Positions 1 to 5,556 of a DNA stretch of 5,556 bases are shown here, piece after piece (the first letter of the stretch is position 1; each line of letters starts with the position of its first letter). The notes beneath the pieces are model-generated. The model saw nothing but the letters and a program-made list of their open reading frames with translations, ran no database searches and had not been told where the DNA came from. The DNA is from Bacteroidales bacterium (GTDB lineage Bacteria > Bacteroidota > Bacteroidia > Bacteroidales > WCHB1-69). The translations under genes and the position numbers were made by a program. The stretch lies in contig JAQUHH010000168.1 in NCBI GenBank assembly GCA_028683685.1, forward strand, positions 1-5,556. Direction: 5' to 3'.

Positions 1-168
1 GCAGCAGGTTACGGTATTGGCAACATCGGAAAAAGTGCATTGGAATCCATTGCACGTCAACCCGAAGCAGCTGGCGATATCCGCTCTAGTATGATTGTAG
101 CAGCCGCTCTTATCGAGGGTGTTGCATTCTTCGCTATCGTGGTTTGCTTGTTAATTTTGTTTGTTTAA
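1..168 (+). CDS. atpE: F1Fo ATP synthase subunit c, 3' part (partial)
   Basis: This is the C-terminal 55 residues of the membrane rotor subunit c; the 5' end lies before the window. Subunit c forms the oligomeric ring of Fo that carries ions across the inner membrane and drives rotation of gamma. Visible are the glycine-rich end of helix 1 (GYGIGNIG), the polar loop ARQPEA that contacts gamma/epsilon, and helix 2 with the ion-binding carboxylate in AALIEGVAFF (Glu at codon 115-117). The residue after that Glu is Gly, not the Ser/Thr typical of sodium-binding rings, so a proton-driven enzyme is inferred. The protein ends in a hydrophobic tail (CLLILFV). It is followed by atpF after 88 bp, the widest gap between atp genes here. 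The identification is certain; the ring size and true start cannot be seen. Confidence 0.97.
   Translation, partial: AAGYGIGNIGKSALESIARQPEAAGDIRSSMIVAAALIEGVAFFAIVVCLLILFV
152..159 (+). promoter_or_regulatory. Possible internal -7 promoter element inside atpE
   Basis: TAATTTTG is an exact match to the Bacteroidetes -7 consensus TAnnTTTG and lies in the last codons of atpE, 98 bp before the atpF start. I see no convincing TTTG/TTG -33 element at the expected distance upstream. The bases also encode Leu-Ile-Leu of the hydrophobic c-subunit tail, so chance is a good explanation. If real, transcription would begin near position 164 and the stem-loop at 181-215 would lie in the 5' leader of an atpFHAG transcript. 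Confidence 0.2.
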
Positions 169-180
169 TCAAACATTCAC

Positions 181-215
181 AACATACTCTTCTGCGGTTG
201 GCAGAAGGGTATGTT
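181..215 (+). promoter_or_regulatory. Stem-loop between atpE and atpF
   Basis: The arms 181-195 and 201-215 pair over 15 positions, with one G:U pair and the rest Watson-Crick, around a 5-nt loop (GGTTG). The right arm runs into a short T run (214-217) and then A, so the U-tract is weak for an intrinsic terminator. It sits inside the operon, 13 bp after the atpE stop and 41 bp before atpF. Likely roles are partial termination or protection of the 3' end of an atpBE-containing mRNA, either of which would help make more subunit c than subunit b. The structure is seen in the sequence; the function is inferred. Confidence 0.6.
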
Positions 216-256
216 TTATCAGAAGAAATTAATACAATAATATAACATTAGATCAC

Positions 257-751
257 ATGGAATTAATACAACCAGGAATTGGATTGGCGTTTTGGATGAT
301 TTTATCATTCGGAATTTTGTTTTTCATTCTTACCAAATTTGCATGGAAACCCATTTTGAAAATGCTAAAAGAAAGAGAAGATGCCATTGATGAAGCCCTT
401 AATGCTGCCGAAAAAGCACGTGCAGAAATCTCTACCATTCAAAGTGAAAACCAAGCACTATTAGTACTTGCAAAAGAAGAACGAGATGTAATTCTTTCAG
501 AAGCCCGAAAAATAAAAGACAATATTCTGAAAGAAGCCAAAGAAAAAGCACAAGAAGAAGGACAACGCATTATTGACAGTGCAAGAGAAAACATCCATTT
601 TGAAAAAATGCAAGCCATCACTGATTTGAAAAATGAAGTTGCCAAGTTATCCATCGAAATAGCTGAAAAAATACTTCGTGACGAACTTTCAAACAAAGAA
701 AGAAGTCAACAAATCATCAAAGACATGGTCAAAGAAATTAAGCTTAACTAG
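257..751 (+). CDS. atpF: F1Fo ATP synthase subunit b
   Basis: Subunit b is the peripheral stalk that anchors delta/F1 to the membrane and stops the alpha/beta hexamer from co-rotating. The 164-residue product has the family's usual length and layout. One N-terminal membrane helix spans about residues 8-28 (GLAFWMILSFGILFFILTKF). It is followed by the conserved basic turn AWKPILKMLKERE, then a long Lys/Glu/Ala-rich helix (about 35-140) predicted to form the dimeric coiled coil, and a C-terminal segment (about 140-164) that should contact delta. The ATG at 257 is chosen because it places MELIQPGIGLAFW directly before the membrane helix, as in relatives. There is no Shine-Dalgarno sequence, as is usual in this phylum. 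It is followed by atpH after 12 bp. Nothing appears damaged; only one b-type gene is visible here, so a b2 homodimer is expected. Confidence 0.97.
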   Translation: MELIQPGIGLAFWMILSFGILFFILTKFAWKPILKMLKEREDAIDEALNAAEKARAEISTIQSENQALLVLAKEERDVILSEARKIKDNILKEAKEKAQEEGQRIIDSARENIHFEKMQAITDLKNEVAKLSIEIAEKILRDELSNKERSQQIIKDMVKEIKLN

Positions 752-763
752 AACAATAATCCG

Positions 764-1321
764 ATGAGACACACCAAGGTAAAGAAAAGATACGCCAAAG
801 CATTGTTTGATTTAGCAGAAGAGTTAAATATCATAGAAAACATACATGATGATATGCAATTCATAATTGAAGTATGCAAAAAAGTGCCAGAATTTAATAT
901 TTTGATGAAAAGTCCTATTATTAAATCGGATAAAAAACTCAATATTCTTTGGGCAATTTTGCCAGCATCAACACATTTAGTCACTAAAAAGTTTATCGAA
1001 ATTGTAACCCGCAAAAACAGAGAATTGTTTTTGGATGCAATGAGTTTAGAATTCATTGAGTTATACAAAGAACATCATAACATACAAACCGTTTATTTAA
1101 CGACCTCACACAAACTAAGCGAAGAATTAAAAACATTAATTAAAACTAAGATTTCTTCCGAAATAGACTCAAAAATAGACTTGATTGAAAACATGGATAG
1201 TGATCTCATTGGTGGATTTATCATCAAAGTACAAGATAAAATATTCGATTCTAGTTTTAAAGGTGGAATTGGAAAATTAAAAAAAGAATTTTCAGAGAAT
1301 ATATATAATAAAGCATTTTAA
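764..1321 (+). CDS. atpH: F1Fo ATP synthase subunit delta
   Basis: Delta (the OSCP counterpart) caps the alpha3beta3 hexamer and ties it to the C-terminus of the b stalk. The 185-residue protein shows the typical two parts. The N-terminal helical-bundle domain is about residues 1-105 and opens with the family motif KRYAKALFDLAEE (8-20). The C-terminal part carries the conserved signature near 148-172, LIGGFIIKVQDKIFDSSFKG followed by GIGKL, matching the family pattern GGf.i.v.dk..D.S...gl..L. The middle is poorly conserved, as is normal for delta. The ATG at 764 fits the family N-terminus and lies 12 bp after atpF; atpA follows after 21 bp. The product is Lys- and Ile-rich, in line with the AT-rich DNA. 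The family assignment is firm on motif and position in the operon. Confidence 0.96.
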   Translation: MRHTKVKKRYAKALFDLAEELNIIENIHDDMQFIIEVCKKVPEFNILMKSPIIKSDKKLNILWAILPASTHLVTKKFIEIVTRKNRELFLDAMSLEFIELYKEHHNIQTVYLTTSHKLSEELKTLIKTKISSEIDSKIDLIENMDSDLIGGFIIKVQDKIFDSSFKGGIGKLKKEFSENIYNKAF

Positions 1322-1342
1322 TAACATAAAAATCAGAATAAC

Positions 1343-2926
1343 ATGGCCGAAATTAAACCTGCTGAAGTATCTGCTATATTACGTCAACAGTTATCAGGAT
1401 TCCATAGTGAAGCCGAATTGGCAGAAACAGGAACCATTTTGGAAGTTGGAGATGGTATTGCACGTGTATACGGGCTAAACAATGCACAATCGGGTGAGTT
1501 GGTAAAATTCGACAAAGGAAACGTAATGGGCATAATACTTAACCTAGAAGAAGATAACGTAGGGGTTGTATTATTAGGAGAAGCCAAAACACTAAATGAA
1601 GGTGACATTTGCAAAAGAACCAATCAAATTGCCTCTATCAATGTTAGTGAAAAAATGATTGGACGCGTTATCAACACATTGGGAGTTCCCATTGATGGGA
1701 AGGGCGAAATTGAAGGACCTTCATACGAAATGCCCCTCGAACGCAAAGCTCCGGGTGTAATTTTCCGACAACCTGTAAAAGAACCTTTGCAAACAGGGAT
1801 TAAAGCCATTGATGCCATGATTCCAATTGGTCGTGGACAGCGTGAACTTATTATTGGCGACCGTCAAACAGGGAAAACAACCATTGCTACGGATACGATT
1901 ATTAACCAAAAAGAATTTTACGACAGAGGCGAACCCGTTTATTGTATTTATGTTGCCATTGGACAAAAAGGTTCAACCGTTGCCAATATTTTAAAAACCT
2001 TAGAAGAAAAAGGCGCGATGGCTTACACGGTAATCGTTGCTGCAACAGCATCAGATCCTGCTGCTATGCAATTCTATGCACCATTTGCAGGAGCTGCTAT
2101 CGGAGAGTTTTTCCGTGATACAGGACGTCCCGCTTTAATTATTTATGATGATTTGTCAAAACAAGCGGTATCTTACCGTGAAGTATCTCTTCTCCTCCGT
2201 CGTCCTCCTGGTCGTGAAGCATATCCTGGTGACGTTTTCTATCTTCACTCTCGCTTATTGGAAAGATCCGCTAAAGTTATTGAATCTGATGAAGTTGCTA
2301 AAAACATGAATGATTTGCCAGAATCTATCAAACATCTTGTTAAAGGTGGAGGTTCACTTACCGCACTTCCTATCATAGAAACACAAGCTGGTGACGTTTC
2401 GGCATACATTCCTACCAACGTAATCTCAATAACCGATGGTCAGATATTCCTTGAAACCAATCTATTTAACGCCGGTATTCGACCCGCTATCAACGTTGGT
2501 ATTTCTGTTTCCCGTGTTGGAGGAAATGCTCAAATCAAATCCATGAAAAAAGTAGCTGGTACTCTAAAAATTGACCAAGCTCAATATCGAGAATTAGAGG
2601 CCTTCTCTAAATTTGGTTCAGACCTAGACGCAAGTACAAAAGCTGTTTTGGACAAAGGTATTCGGAACGTGGAAATATTGAAACAACCCGAACAAAGTCC
2701 CATGGCTGTTGAAAAACAAATTGCCATTATCTTTTGTGGAACCAGAGGACTTCTTCAAAGAATTCCTATCAGAAATATCAAAAATTTCGAAACTGAATAT
2801 CTTCATTTCTTATCTGAAAGACATGCAGATACACTTGCTGATCTGAAAAAAGGAAAATTTGATGACCAAATTATCAAAATTTTAGAAACTGCTTGCAGTG
2901 ATATTGCTGCAAAATATATCGATTAA
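1343..2926 (+). CDS. atpA: F1Fo ATP synthase subunit alpha
   Basis: Alpha is the non-catalytic nucleotide-binding subunit of F1; three alternate with three beta subunits, and alpha supplies an arginine to each catalytic site. The 527-residue product has an N-terminal beta-barrel (about 28-95), a nucleotide-binding domain (about 96-385) and a C-terminal helical domain. The P-loop GDRQTGKT is at residues 172-179, with Gln175 where beta has the catalytic-type sequence. YDDLSKQ (268-274) and the block LLLRRPPGREAYPGD are intact. The alpha/beta signature PAINVGISVS occupies 381-390, followed by the conserved arginine finger Arg391 in SRVGG. The protein is about 14 residues longer than the E. coli form, partly from the NDLPESIKHLVKGGG segment before GSLTALP, which I recall as normal for Bacteroidetes. 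The start MAEIKPAEVSAILRQQL matches the family. It is the best-conserved gene in the window. Confidence 0.99.
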   Translation: MAEIKPAEVSAILRQQLSGFHSEAELAETGTILEVGDGIARVYGLNNAQSGELVKFDKGNVMGIILNLEEDNVGVVLLGEAKTLNEGDICKRTNQIASINVSEKMIGRVINTLGVPIDGKGEIEGPSYEMPLERKAPGVIFRQPVKEPLQTGIKAIDAMIPIGRGQRELIIGDRQTGKTTIATDTIINQKEFYDRGEPVYCIYVAIGQKGSTVANILKTLEEKGAMAYTVIVAATASDPAAMQFYAPFAGAAIGEFFRDTGRPALIIYDDLSKQAVSYREVSLLLRRPPGREAYPGDVFYLHSRLLERSAKVIESDEVAKNMNDLPESIKHLVKGGGSLTALPIIETQAGDVSAYIPTNVISITDGQIFLETNLFNAGIRPAINVGISVSRVGGNAQIKSMKKVAGTLKIDQAQYRELEAFSKFGSDLDASTKAVLDKGIRNVEILKQPEQSPMAVEKQIAIIFCGTRGLLQRIPIRNIKNFETEYLHFLSERHADTLADLKKGKFDDQIIKILETACSDIAAKYID

Positions 2927-2950
2927 ATAAAACATCAATAATAAAAGATT

Positions 2951-3838
2951 ATGTCGAGTTTAAAGGAAGTTAGAAACAGAATCACATCCATCGATTCAAC
3001 CCGAAAAATAACGAGTGCCATGAAAATGGTTTCTGCCTCCAAACTTCGTAGGGCTCAATCATCCATTGTTCAACTTCGTCCATATGCCCGAAAACTAAAT
3101 GAACTAATAAGCAACCTAAGTGGTTCATTAAATAAAGACGAAAATCCTCTTTTCAAAAAACATGAGGAGATAAACAAAGTTCTTTTGGTCGTGATTTCTT
3201 CAAACCGCGGTTTGTGTGGTGGATTTAATTCTAATATTTTAAAATACACAACAAATCTAGTAGAAACTACATACATAAAACAAAACGCAACTGGGAACTT
3301 AAAATTTATCACCATTGGTAAACGAGCCAGCGAATTCATCAAGAAAAAGTTTGGAAATATCCTCGAATCTCATGATCACCTTACAGAAGAAACAAACTTT
3401 GAACTAAGTGCCGAAATTGCCAACAAGCTCATGGAAGAATACACAAAAGGTGAATTCGATAAAATTGAAATTATTTATCATCAATTTGTAAATGCTGGTT
3501 ATCAAAAACTTACTCAAGAAGTTTTTCTTCCCATACAACCTCCTACCACAGATGAAAATAGTCTAAAATTTGAAATTGATTACATCTATCAACCTGATAA
3601 AGAGAGCATAACAATAGACTTGGTTCCAAAAATTTTGCGTTTACAATTCTACAAATCTATTGTCGATTCAGTTGCTTCTGAACACGGTGCGCGAATGACA
3701 GCAATGCACAAAGCTACTGATAATGCAACGGATTTACTTAAAGATCTTAAACTTGTCTATAACAAAGCACGTCAAGCTGCTATTACCAATGAAATTCTCG
3801 AAATTGTTTCGGGTGCAGAAGCACTCGAAAATGCATAA
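2951..3838 (+). CDS. atpG: F1Fo ATP synthase subunit gamma
   Basis: Gamma is the central rotor shaft linking the c-ring to the alpha3beta3 head (ATP synthesis coupled to ion flow, EC 7.1.2.2 for the whole complex). The 295-residue product has the family's order. The N-terminal shaft helix carries TRKITSAMKMVSASKLRRAQ (17-36). The Rossmann-like middle domain begins with VISSNRGLCGGFN (81-93) and includes TIGKRASEF. The C-terminal shaft helix carries ASEHGARMTAMHKATDNA (242-259) and the closing RQAAITNEILEIVSGAEAL. The two shaft helices form the antiparallel coiled coil. Length is normal to slightly long. The ATG at 2951 is 24 bp after atpA and gives the standard MSSLKEVRNRI start. This is the last atp gene: a strong terminator follows 15 bp later and no atpD or atpC comes after it. 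Confidence 0.98.
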   Translation: MSSLKEVRNRITSIDSTRKITSAMKMVSASKLRRAQSSIVQLRPYARKLNELISNLSGSLNKDENPLFKKHEEINKVLLVVISSNRGLCGGFNSNILKYTTNLVETTYIKQNATGNLKFITIGKRASEFIKKKFGNILESHDHLTEETNFELSAEIANKLMEEYTKGEFDKIEIIYHQFVNAGYQKLTQEVFLPIQPPTTDENSLKFEIDYIYQPDKESITIDLVPKILRLQFYKSIVDSVASEHGARMTAMHKATDNATDLLKDLKLVYNKARQAAITNEILEIVSGAEALENA

Positions 3839-3853
3839 CTTTTGAATATTTAT

Positions 3854-3897
3854 AAATAAAAAAGCACGAATGAAAATTCATTCGTGCTTTTTTATTT
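3854..3897 (+). terminator. Intrinsic terminator of the atp operon
   Basis: A perfect inverted repeat has 20-bp arms (3854-3873 and 3878-3897) around the 4-nt loop AAAT. The core GCACGAATGA / TCATTCGTGC is flanked by an A-tract on the left and a T-tract on the right (3888-3893, then 3895-3898). This is the classic shape of a rho-independent terminator, placed 15 bp after the atpG stop. Because both flanks are symmetrical A/T tracts it could also stop antisense transcription, although no minus-strand gene is seen in the window. Confidence 0.93.
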
Positions 3898-4041
3898 TAC
3901 AAGAGCCCACTATTGTATATCGTCTCAAATAATTAAGAATCAAAAAAACGAATTTCATCTTTGTAAAACTTGACATACTACAAAAAACAATAAAATATCC
4001 AAAAGAAAAAAAATCATTACAATATTAAAACAAAAAAAATG

Positions 4042-4049
4042 TAATTTTG
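4042..4049 (+). promoter_or_regulatory. Probable Bacteroidetes -7 promoter element for kdsD
   Basis: TAATTTTG matches the Bacteroidetes sigma factor -7 consensus TAnnTTTG exactly. It follows the atp terminator and lies in the 157-bp gap that separates the terminator from kdsD. The upstream DNA is rich in A-tracts (3982-3987, 4006-4013, 4032-4039), which often accompany promoters. The -33 element is weak: TTAC at 4017-4020 is the only candidate at about the right distance. With the usual spacing the transcript would start around 4053-4056, that is, at or beside the kdsD ATG at 4055. I see no other gene-like or structured element in the 3898-4041 stretch. Confidence 0.6.
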
Positions 4050-4054
4050 TAGGT

Positions 4055-5020
4055 ATGGAAATAAGAACTAAAATTCAAAAAAGTGCCTTCACTACAATTG
4101 AGGAAGAAAAAAACGCCATTGCAAATCTTACGCAAAGTGTGAACAATGATTTTATTGACGCAGTAGAATTAATTTTTCACTCAAAAGGACGGGTAATTGT
4201 TACCGGAATTGGAAAAAGCGCCAACATTGGACAAAAAATAGTGGCCACTTTTAACTCCACGGGAACCCCAGCTTCTTTTATGCATGCCGCCGATGCTATT
4301 CATGGCGATTTAGGCATTATACAAAAGGAAGATGTTGTGATATGCATCTCAAAAAGTGGAAATACTCCAGAGATAACTTTGCTAATCCCACTAATAAAAA
4401 TGCTGGGCAATAAAGTCATTGGCATCACTGGAAACCTCGACTCCTATTTGGCAAAAAACAGCCATTTTACCATAGACGTTAGTGTACCCAAGGAAGCTTG
4501 TCCAAACAACCTCGCTCCCACCTCAAGCACTACAGCTCAGCTCGTTATGGGCGACGCATTGGCAGTTTGCTTGCTCGAACTTAGGGGTTTTACATCCAAA
4601 GATTTTGCAAAATTTCATCCCGGCGGTGCACTCGGAAAAAAACTATACATGACCGTAGAAGACCTATGTTCGAGAAATGAAGTTCCGATTGTAGGCCCCG
4701 AAGATAACATCAAAAAAGTAATTATCGAAATTTCCGAAAAAAGATTGGGCATGACTGCCGTCATCGACAAAAACACCGTGGCCGGAATAATAACCGACGG
4801 CGATTTAAGACGAATGATGCAAAAAGAAGAAAACTTTACAAACTTTACCGCTGCCGAAATCATGAGTAAAAGTCCAAAGCTAATTAATGCTGACGAACTG
4901 GCCATCAGAGCTTTGGAAATAATGCAAACGCATCATATTACAAGTCTATTGGTTACAAAAAACGACCAATATATGGGCGTTATCCATTTGCACGATATTT
5001 TAAGAGAAGGAATTATCTAA
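4055..5020 (+). CDS. kdsD: D-arabinose-5-phosphate isomerase (KdsD/KpsF/GutQ family)
   Basis: This cytoplasmic enzyme interconverts D-ribulose 5-phosphate and D-arabinose 5-phosphate (EC 5.3.1.13), the entry step to Kdo for lipopolysaccharide inner core. The 321-residue protein has an N-terminal SIS sugar-isomerase domain (about 35-175) and two CBS domains (about 205-262 and 268-321), the full family architecture. Key motifs are VIVTGIGKSANIGQKI, FNSTGTPASFMHAADAIHGD and ISKSGNTPEI. Residues Lys54, Glu106, Glu147 and His188 fall at a constant offset of five from the catalytic Lys59, Glu111, Glu152 and His193 that I recall for E. coli KdsD, so the active site looks complete. The CBS pair (MTAVIDKNTVAGIITDGDLR and HHITSLLVTKNDQYMGVIHL) may sense a ligand. 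The ATG at 4055 is the only plausible start, since the next in-frame Met lies inside the SIS domain. A GutQ- or KpsF-like paralogue role is possible but less likely than housekeeping Kdo synthesis. Confidence 0.93.
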   Translation: MEIRTKIQKSAFTTIEEEKNAIANLTQSVNNDFIDAVELIFHSKGRVIVTGIGKSANIGQKIVATFNSTGTPASFMHAADAIHGDLGIIQKEDVVICISKSGNTPEITLLIPLIKMLGNKVIGITGNLDSYLAKNSHFTIDVSVPKEACPNNLAPTSSTTAQLVMGDALAVCLLELRGFTSKDFAKFHPGGALGKKLYMTVEDLCSRNEVPIVGPEDNIKKVIIEISEKRLGMTAVIDKNTVAGIITDGDLRRMMQKEENFTNFTAAEIMSKSPKLINADELAIRALEIMQTHHITSLLVTKNDQYMGVIHLHDILREGII

Positions 5021-5031
5021 AATCAATAACA

Positions 5032-5376
5032 ATGAATACTATTGAAGAATTTAATGAATATCGTGAAAAAATGAATCAAAAAATTTTGTCGCAAGACAAT
5101 TTGGTTCTAAAAAGGATATACAACATCGACACGAATGCCTACATGGAAGGAGCTTTAGACTCTCGAACCAAAGAATTATTAGGCTTGGTATCATCCATGG
5201 TTTTGAGATGCGATGATTGCATAAAATATCACTTGCTGAAATGTTTTGAACTTGGTTTTAATAAAACCGAAATATTTGAAGTCTTTGCTATTGCAAATTT
5301 AGTGGGTGGCACCATCGTAATTCCTCACACTCGACGAGCCGTAGAATTCTGGGACGAACTTGAAAAACAAAAATAA
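5032..5376 (+). CDS. AhpD-like / carboxymuconolactone decarboxylase-family protein
   Basis: This 114-residue all-helical protein belongs to the AhpD/carboxymuconolactone decarboxylase superfamily. Its central motif is CDDCIKYH, with Cys60, Cys63 and His67, and an acidic residue Glu48 in TKELL twelve positions before Cys60. The Glu-12-Cys-3-Cys-4-His spacing equals that of the AhpD proton-relay and redox centre, so a thiol-disulphide or peroxidase-type activity is more likely than a decarboxylase one. The rest of the fold signature (HLLKCFELGFNKTEIFEVFAIANLVGG) is intact, and there is no signal peptide, so the protein should be cytoplasmic. A third cysteine, Cys71, is also present. The gene starts 11 bp after kdsD and ends 6 bp before the next gene, so it is probably cotranscribed with both. 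The physiological substrate and partner cannot be told from sequence, and no AhpC-like gene is in the window. Confidence 0.87.
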   Translation: MNTIEEFNEYREKMNQKILSQDNLVLKRIYNIDTNAYMEGALDSRTKELLGLVSSMVLRCDDCIKYHLLKCFELGFNKTEIFEVFAIANLVGGTIVIPHTRRAVEFWDELEKQK

Positions 5377-5382
5377 AAAGCC

Positions 5383-5556
5383 ATGAGGTCGATCGTTTTG
5401 CACAATATTGTTTATATTGTCTTGTCACTTTTGACACTCCAAAGTTTTGCCCAAGTCACCAAAATAACAGGAACCATCTACGATTCAAAGAGTCGCGAAA
5501 AAATGCCTTTTGTTAATATTTCCATGCAATATACCACCACTGGAACCGTCAGTGAT
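5383..5556 (+). CDS. Exported protein with probable carboxypeptidase-regulatory-like N-terminal domain (partial)
   Basis: An open frame starts at the ATG at 5383 and runs off the window after 58 codons without a stop. Residues 1-23 look like a signal peptide: MRS, then a hydrophobic core (IVLHNIVYIVLSLLTL), then QSFA with cleavage likely before Gln24. The mature part begins VTKITGTIYDSKSREKMPFV and continues NISMQYTTTGTVSD, matching the pattern G.v.D..t.e.lpfvni....t..Gt.sd of carboxypeptidase-regulatory-like beta-sandwich domains. In Bacteroidetes this domain commonly opens DUF5686-type outer-membrane proteins and TonB-dependent receptors. The FVNI wording and the absence of a visible SusC-like start make the DUF5686 type my first guess, but 58 residues cannot decide it. 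It lies 6 bp after the AhpD-like gene and is probably in the same transcript as kdsD. It acts outside the cytoplasm, most likely at the outer membrane. Confidence 0.72.
   Translation, partial: MRSIVLHNIVYIVLSLLTLQSFAQVTKITGTIYDSKSREKMPFVNISMQYTTTGTVSD

Noticed and set aside
188..226. Alternative pairing of 188-194 with CAGAAGA at 220-226, which would be exclusive with the main hairpin and could suggest a riboswitch-like switch.
   Set aside because: It is only 7 bp against a 15-bp competing stem, with no further conserved aptamer-like structure in the 88-bp gap.
253..1068. Several minus-strand open frames of 60-106 codons opposite atpF and atpH (also opposite atpA, atpG and kdsD).
   Set aside because: They lie wholly or almost wholly opposite strongly conserved genes, are Ser/Phe/Leu-rich in the way reverse translations of Lys/Glu-rich proteins are, and match no family I recognise.
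2185..2215. Pyrimidine-rich stretch with CCTCCT-like repeats in atpA.
   Set aside because: It encodes the invariant LLLRRPPGRE block of alpha subunits; codon choice for Leu, Arg and Pro explains the composition.
3956..3963. CATCTTTG, a one-mismatch TAnnTTTG element further upstream of kdsD that would give a normal leader.
   Set aside because: It misses the important first T of the element and has no -33 partner at the right distance. It remains the fallback if the leaderless idea fails.
3970..3996. TTGACA at 3970-3975 with TAAAAT at 3991-3996, resembling an E. coli sigma-70 promoter.
   Set aside because: The spacer is only 15 bp, and Bacteroidetes use the TTTG / TAnnTTTG promoter type; the better match is at 4042-4049. 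In AT-rich DNA such hexamers arise by chance.
1..5556. Search for a novel system: CRISPR-like spaced repeats, insertion-sequence ends, tRNA or rRNA genes, toxin-antitoxin or defence genes.
   Set aside because: No spaced direct repeats, terminal inverted repeats with a transposase, or RNA-gene sequences were seen. The whole window is accounted for by conserved housekeeping and envelope genes with short gaps.

Overview
This window is ordinary chromosomal DNA of a Bacteroidota (Bacteroidetes) bacterium, AT-rich, with every gene on the + strand. Four things point to that phylum. The F-type ATP synthase proteins have Bacteroidetes-style sequences, including an alpha subunit of 527 residues with an NDLPESIKHLVKGGG segment before the conserved GSLTALP stretch. 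No gene has a Shine-Dalgarno sequence; starts are preceded by A/T-rich DNA. A Bacteroidetes-type TAnnTTTG promoter element precedes the arabinose-5-phosphate isomerase gene. The last gene starts with a signal peptide followed by what looks like a carboxypeptidase-regulatory-like domain, a common architecture of Bacteroidetes outer-membrane proteins. I cannot name a genus.

Region 1 (1-3838) is the 3' part of an atp operon in the order atpE (3' end only), atpF, atpH, atpA, atpG, encoding subunits c, b, delta, alpha and gamma of the F1Fo ATP synthase. Gaps between atpF and atpG are 12-24 bp, which suggests one transcript. The atpE-atpF gap is larger (88 bp) and holds a 15-bp stem-loop. The operon ends after atpG at a strong hairpin terminator (3854-3897). 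The beta and epsilon genes (atpD, atpC) do not follow and must lie elsewhere, upstream of the window or at another locus.

Region 2 (3839-4054) is a 216-bp intergenic stretch with the terminator, then A-tract-rich DNA, then a TAnnTTTG element only 5 bp from the next ATG, so the following transcript may be nearly leaderless.

Region 3 (4055-5556) is a second tight transcription unit: a KdsD/KpsF-type D-arabinose-5-phosphate isomerase (first step towards Kdo of lipopolysaccharide), a 114-residue AhpD-like/carboxymuconolactone decarboxylase-family protein with an intact redox CxxC motif, and the first 58 codons of an exported protein that runs off the window. Gaps are 11 and 6 bp. The unit mixes envelope biogenesis with a small thiol-redox protein of unknown substrate.

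I found no mobile element, CRISPR array, RNA gene or broken gene, and no evidence for a new multi-gene system. The points most worth a second look are the atpE-atpF stem-loop with a possible internal promoter, the possible leaderless kdsD transcript, and the undefined role of the AhpD-like protein beside kdsD.
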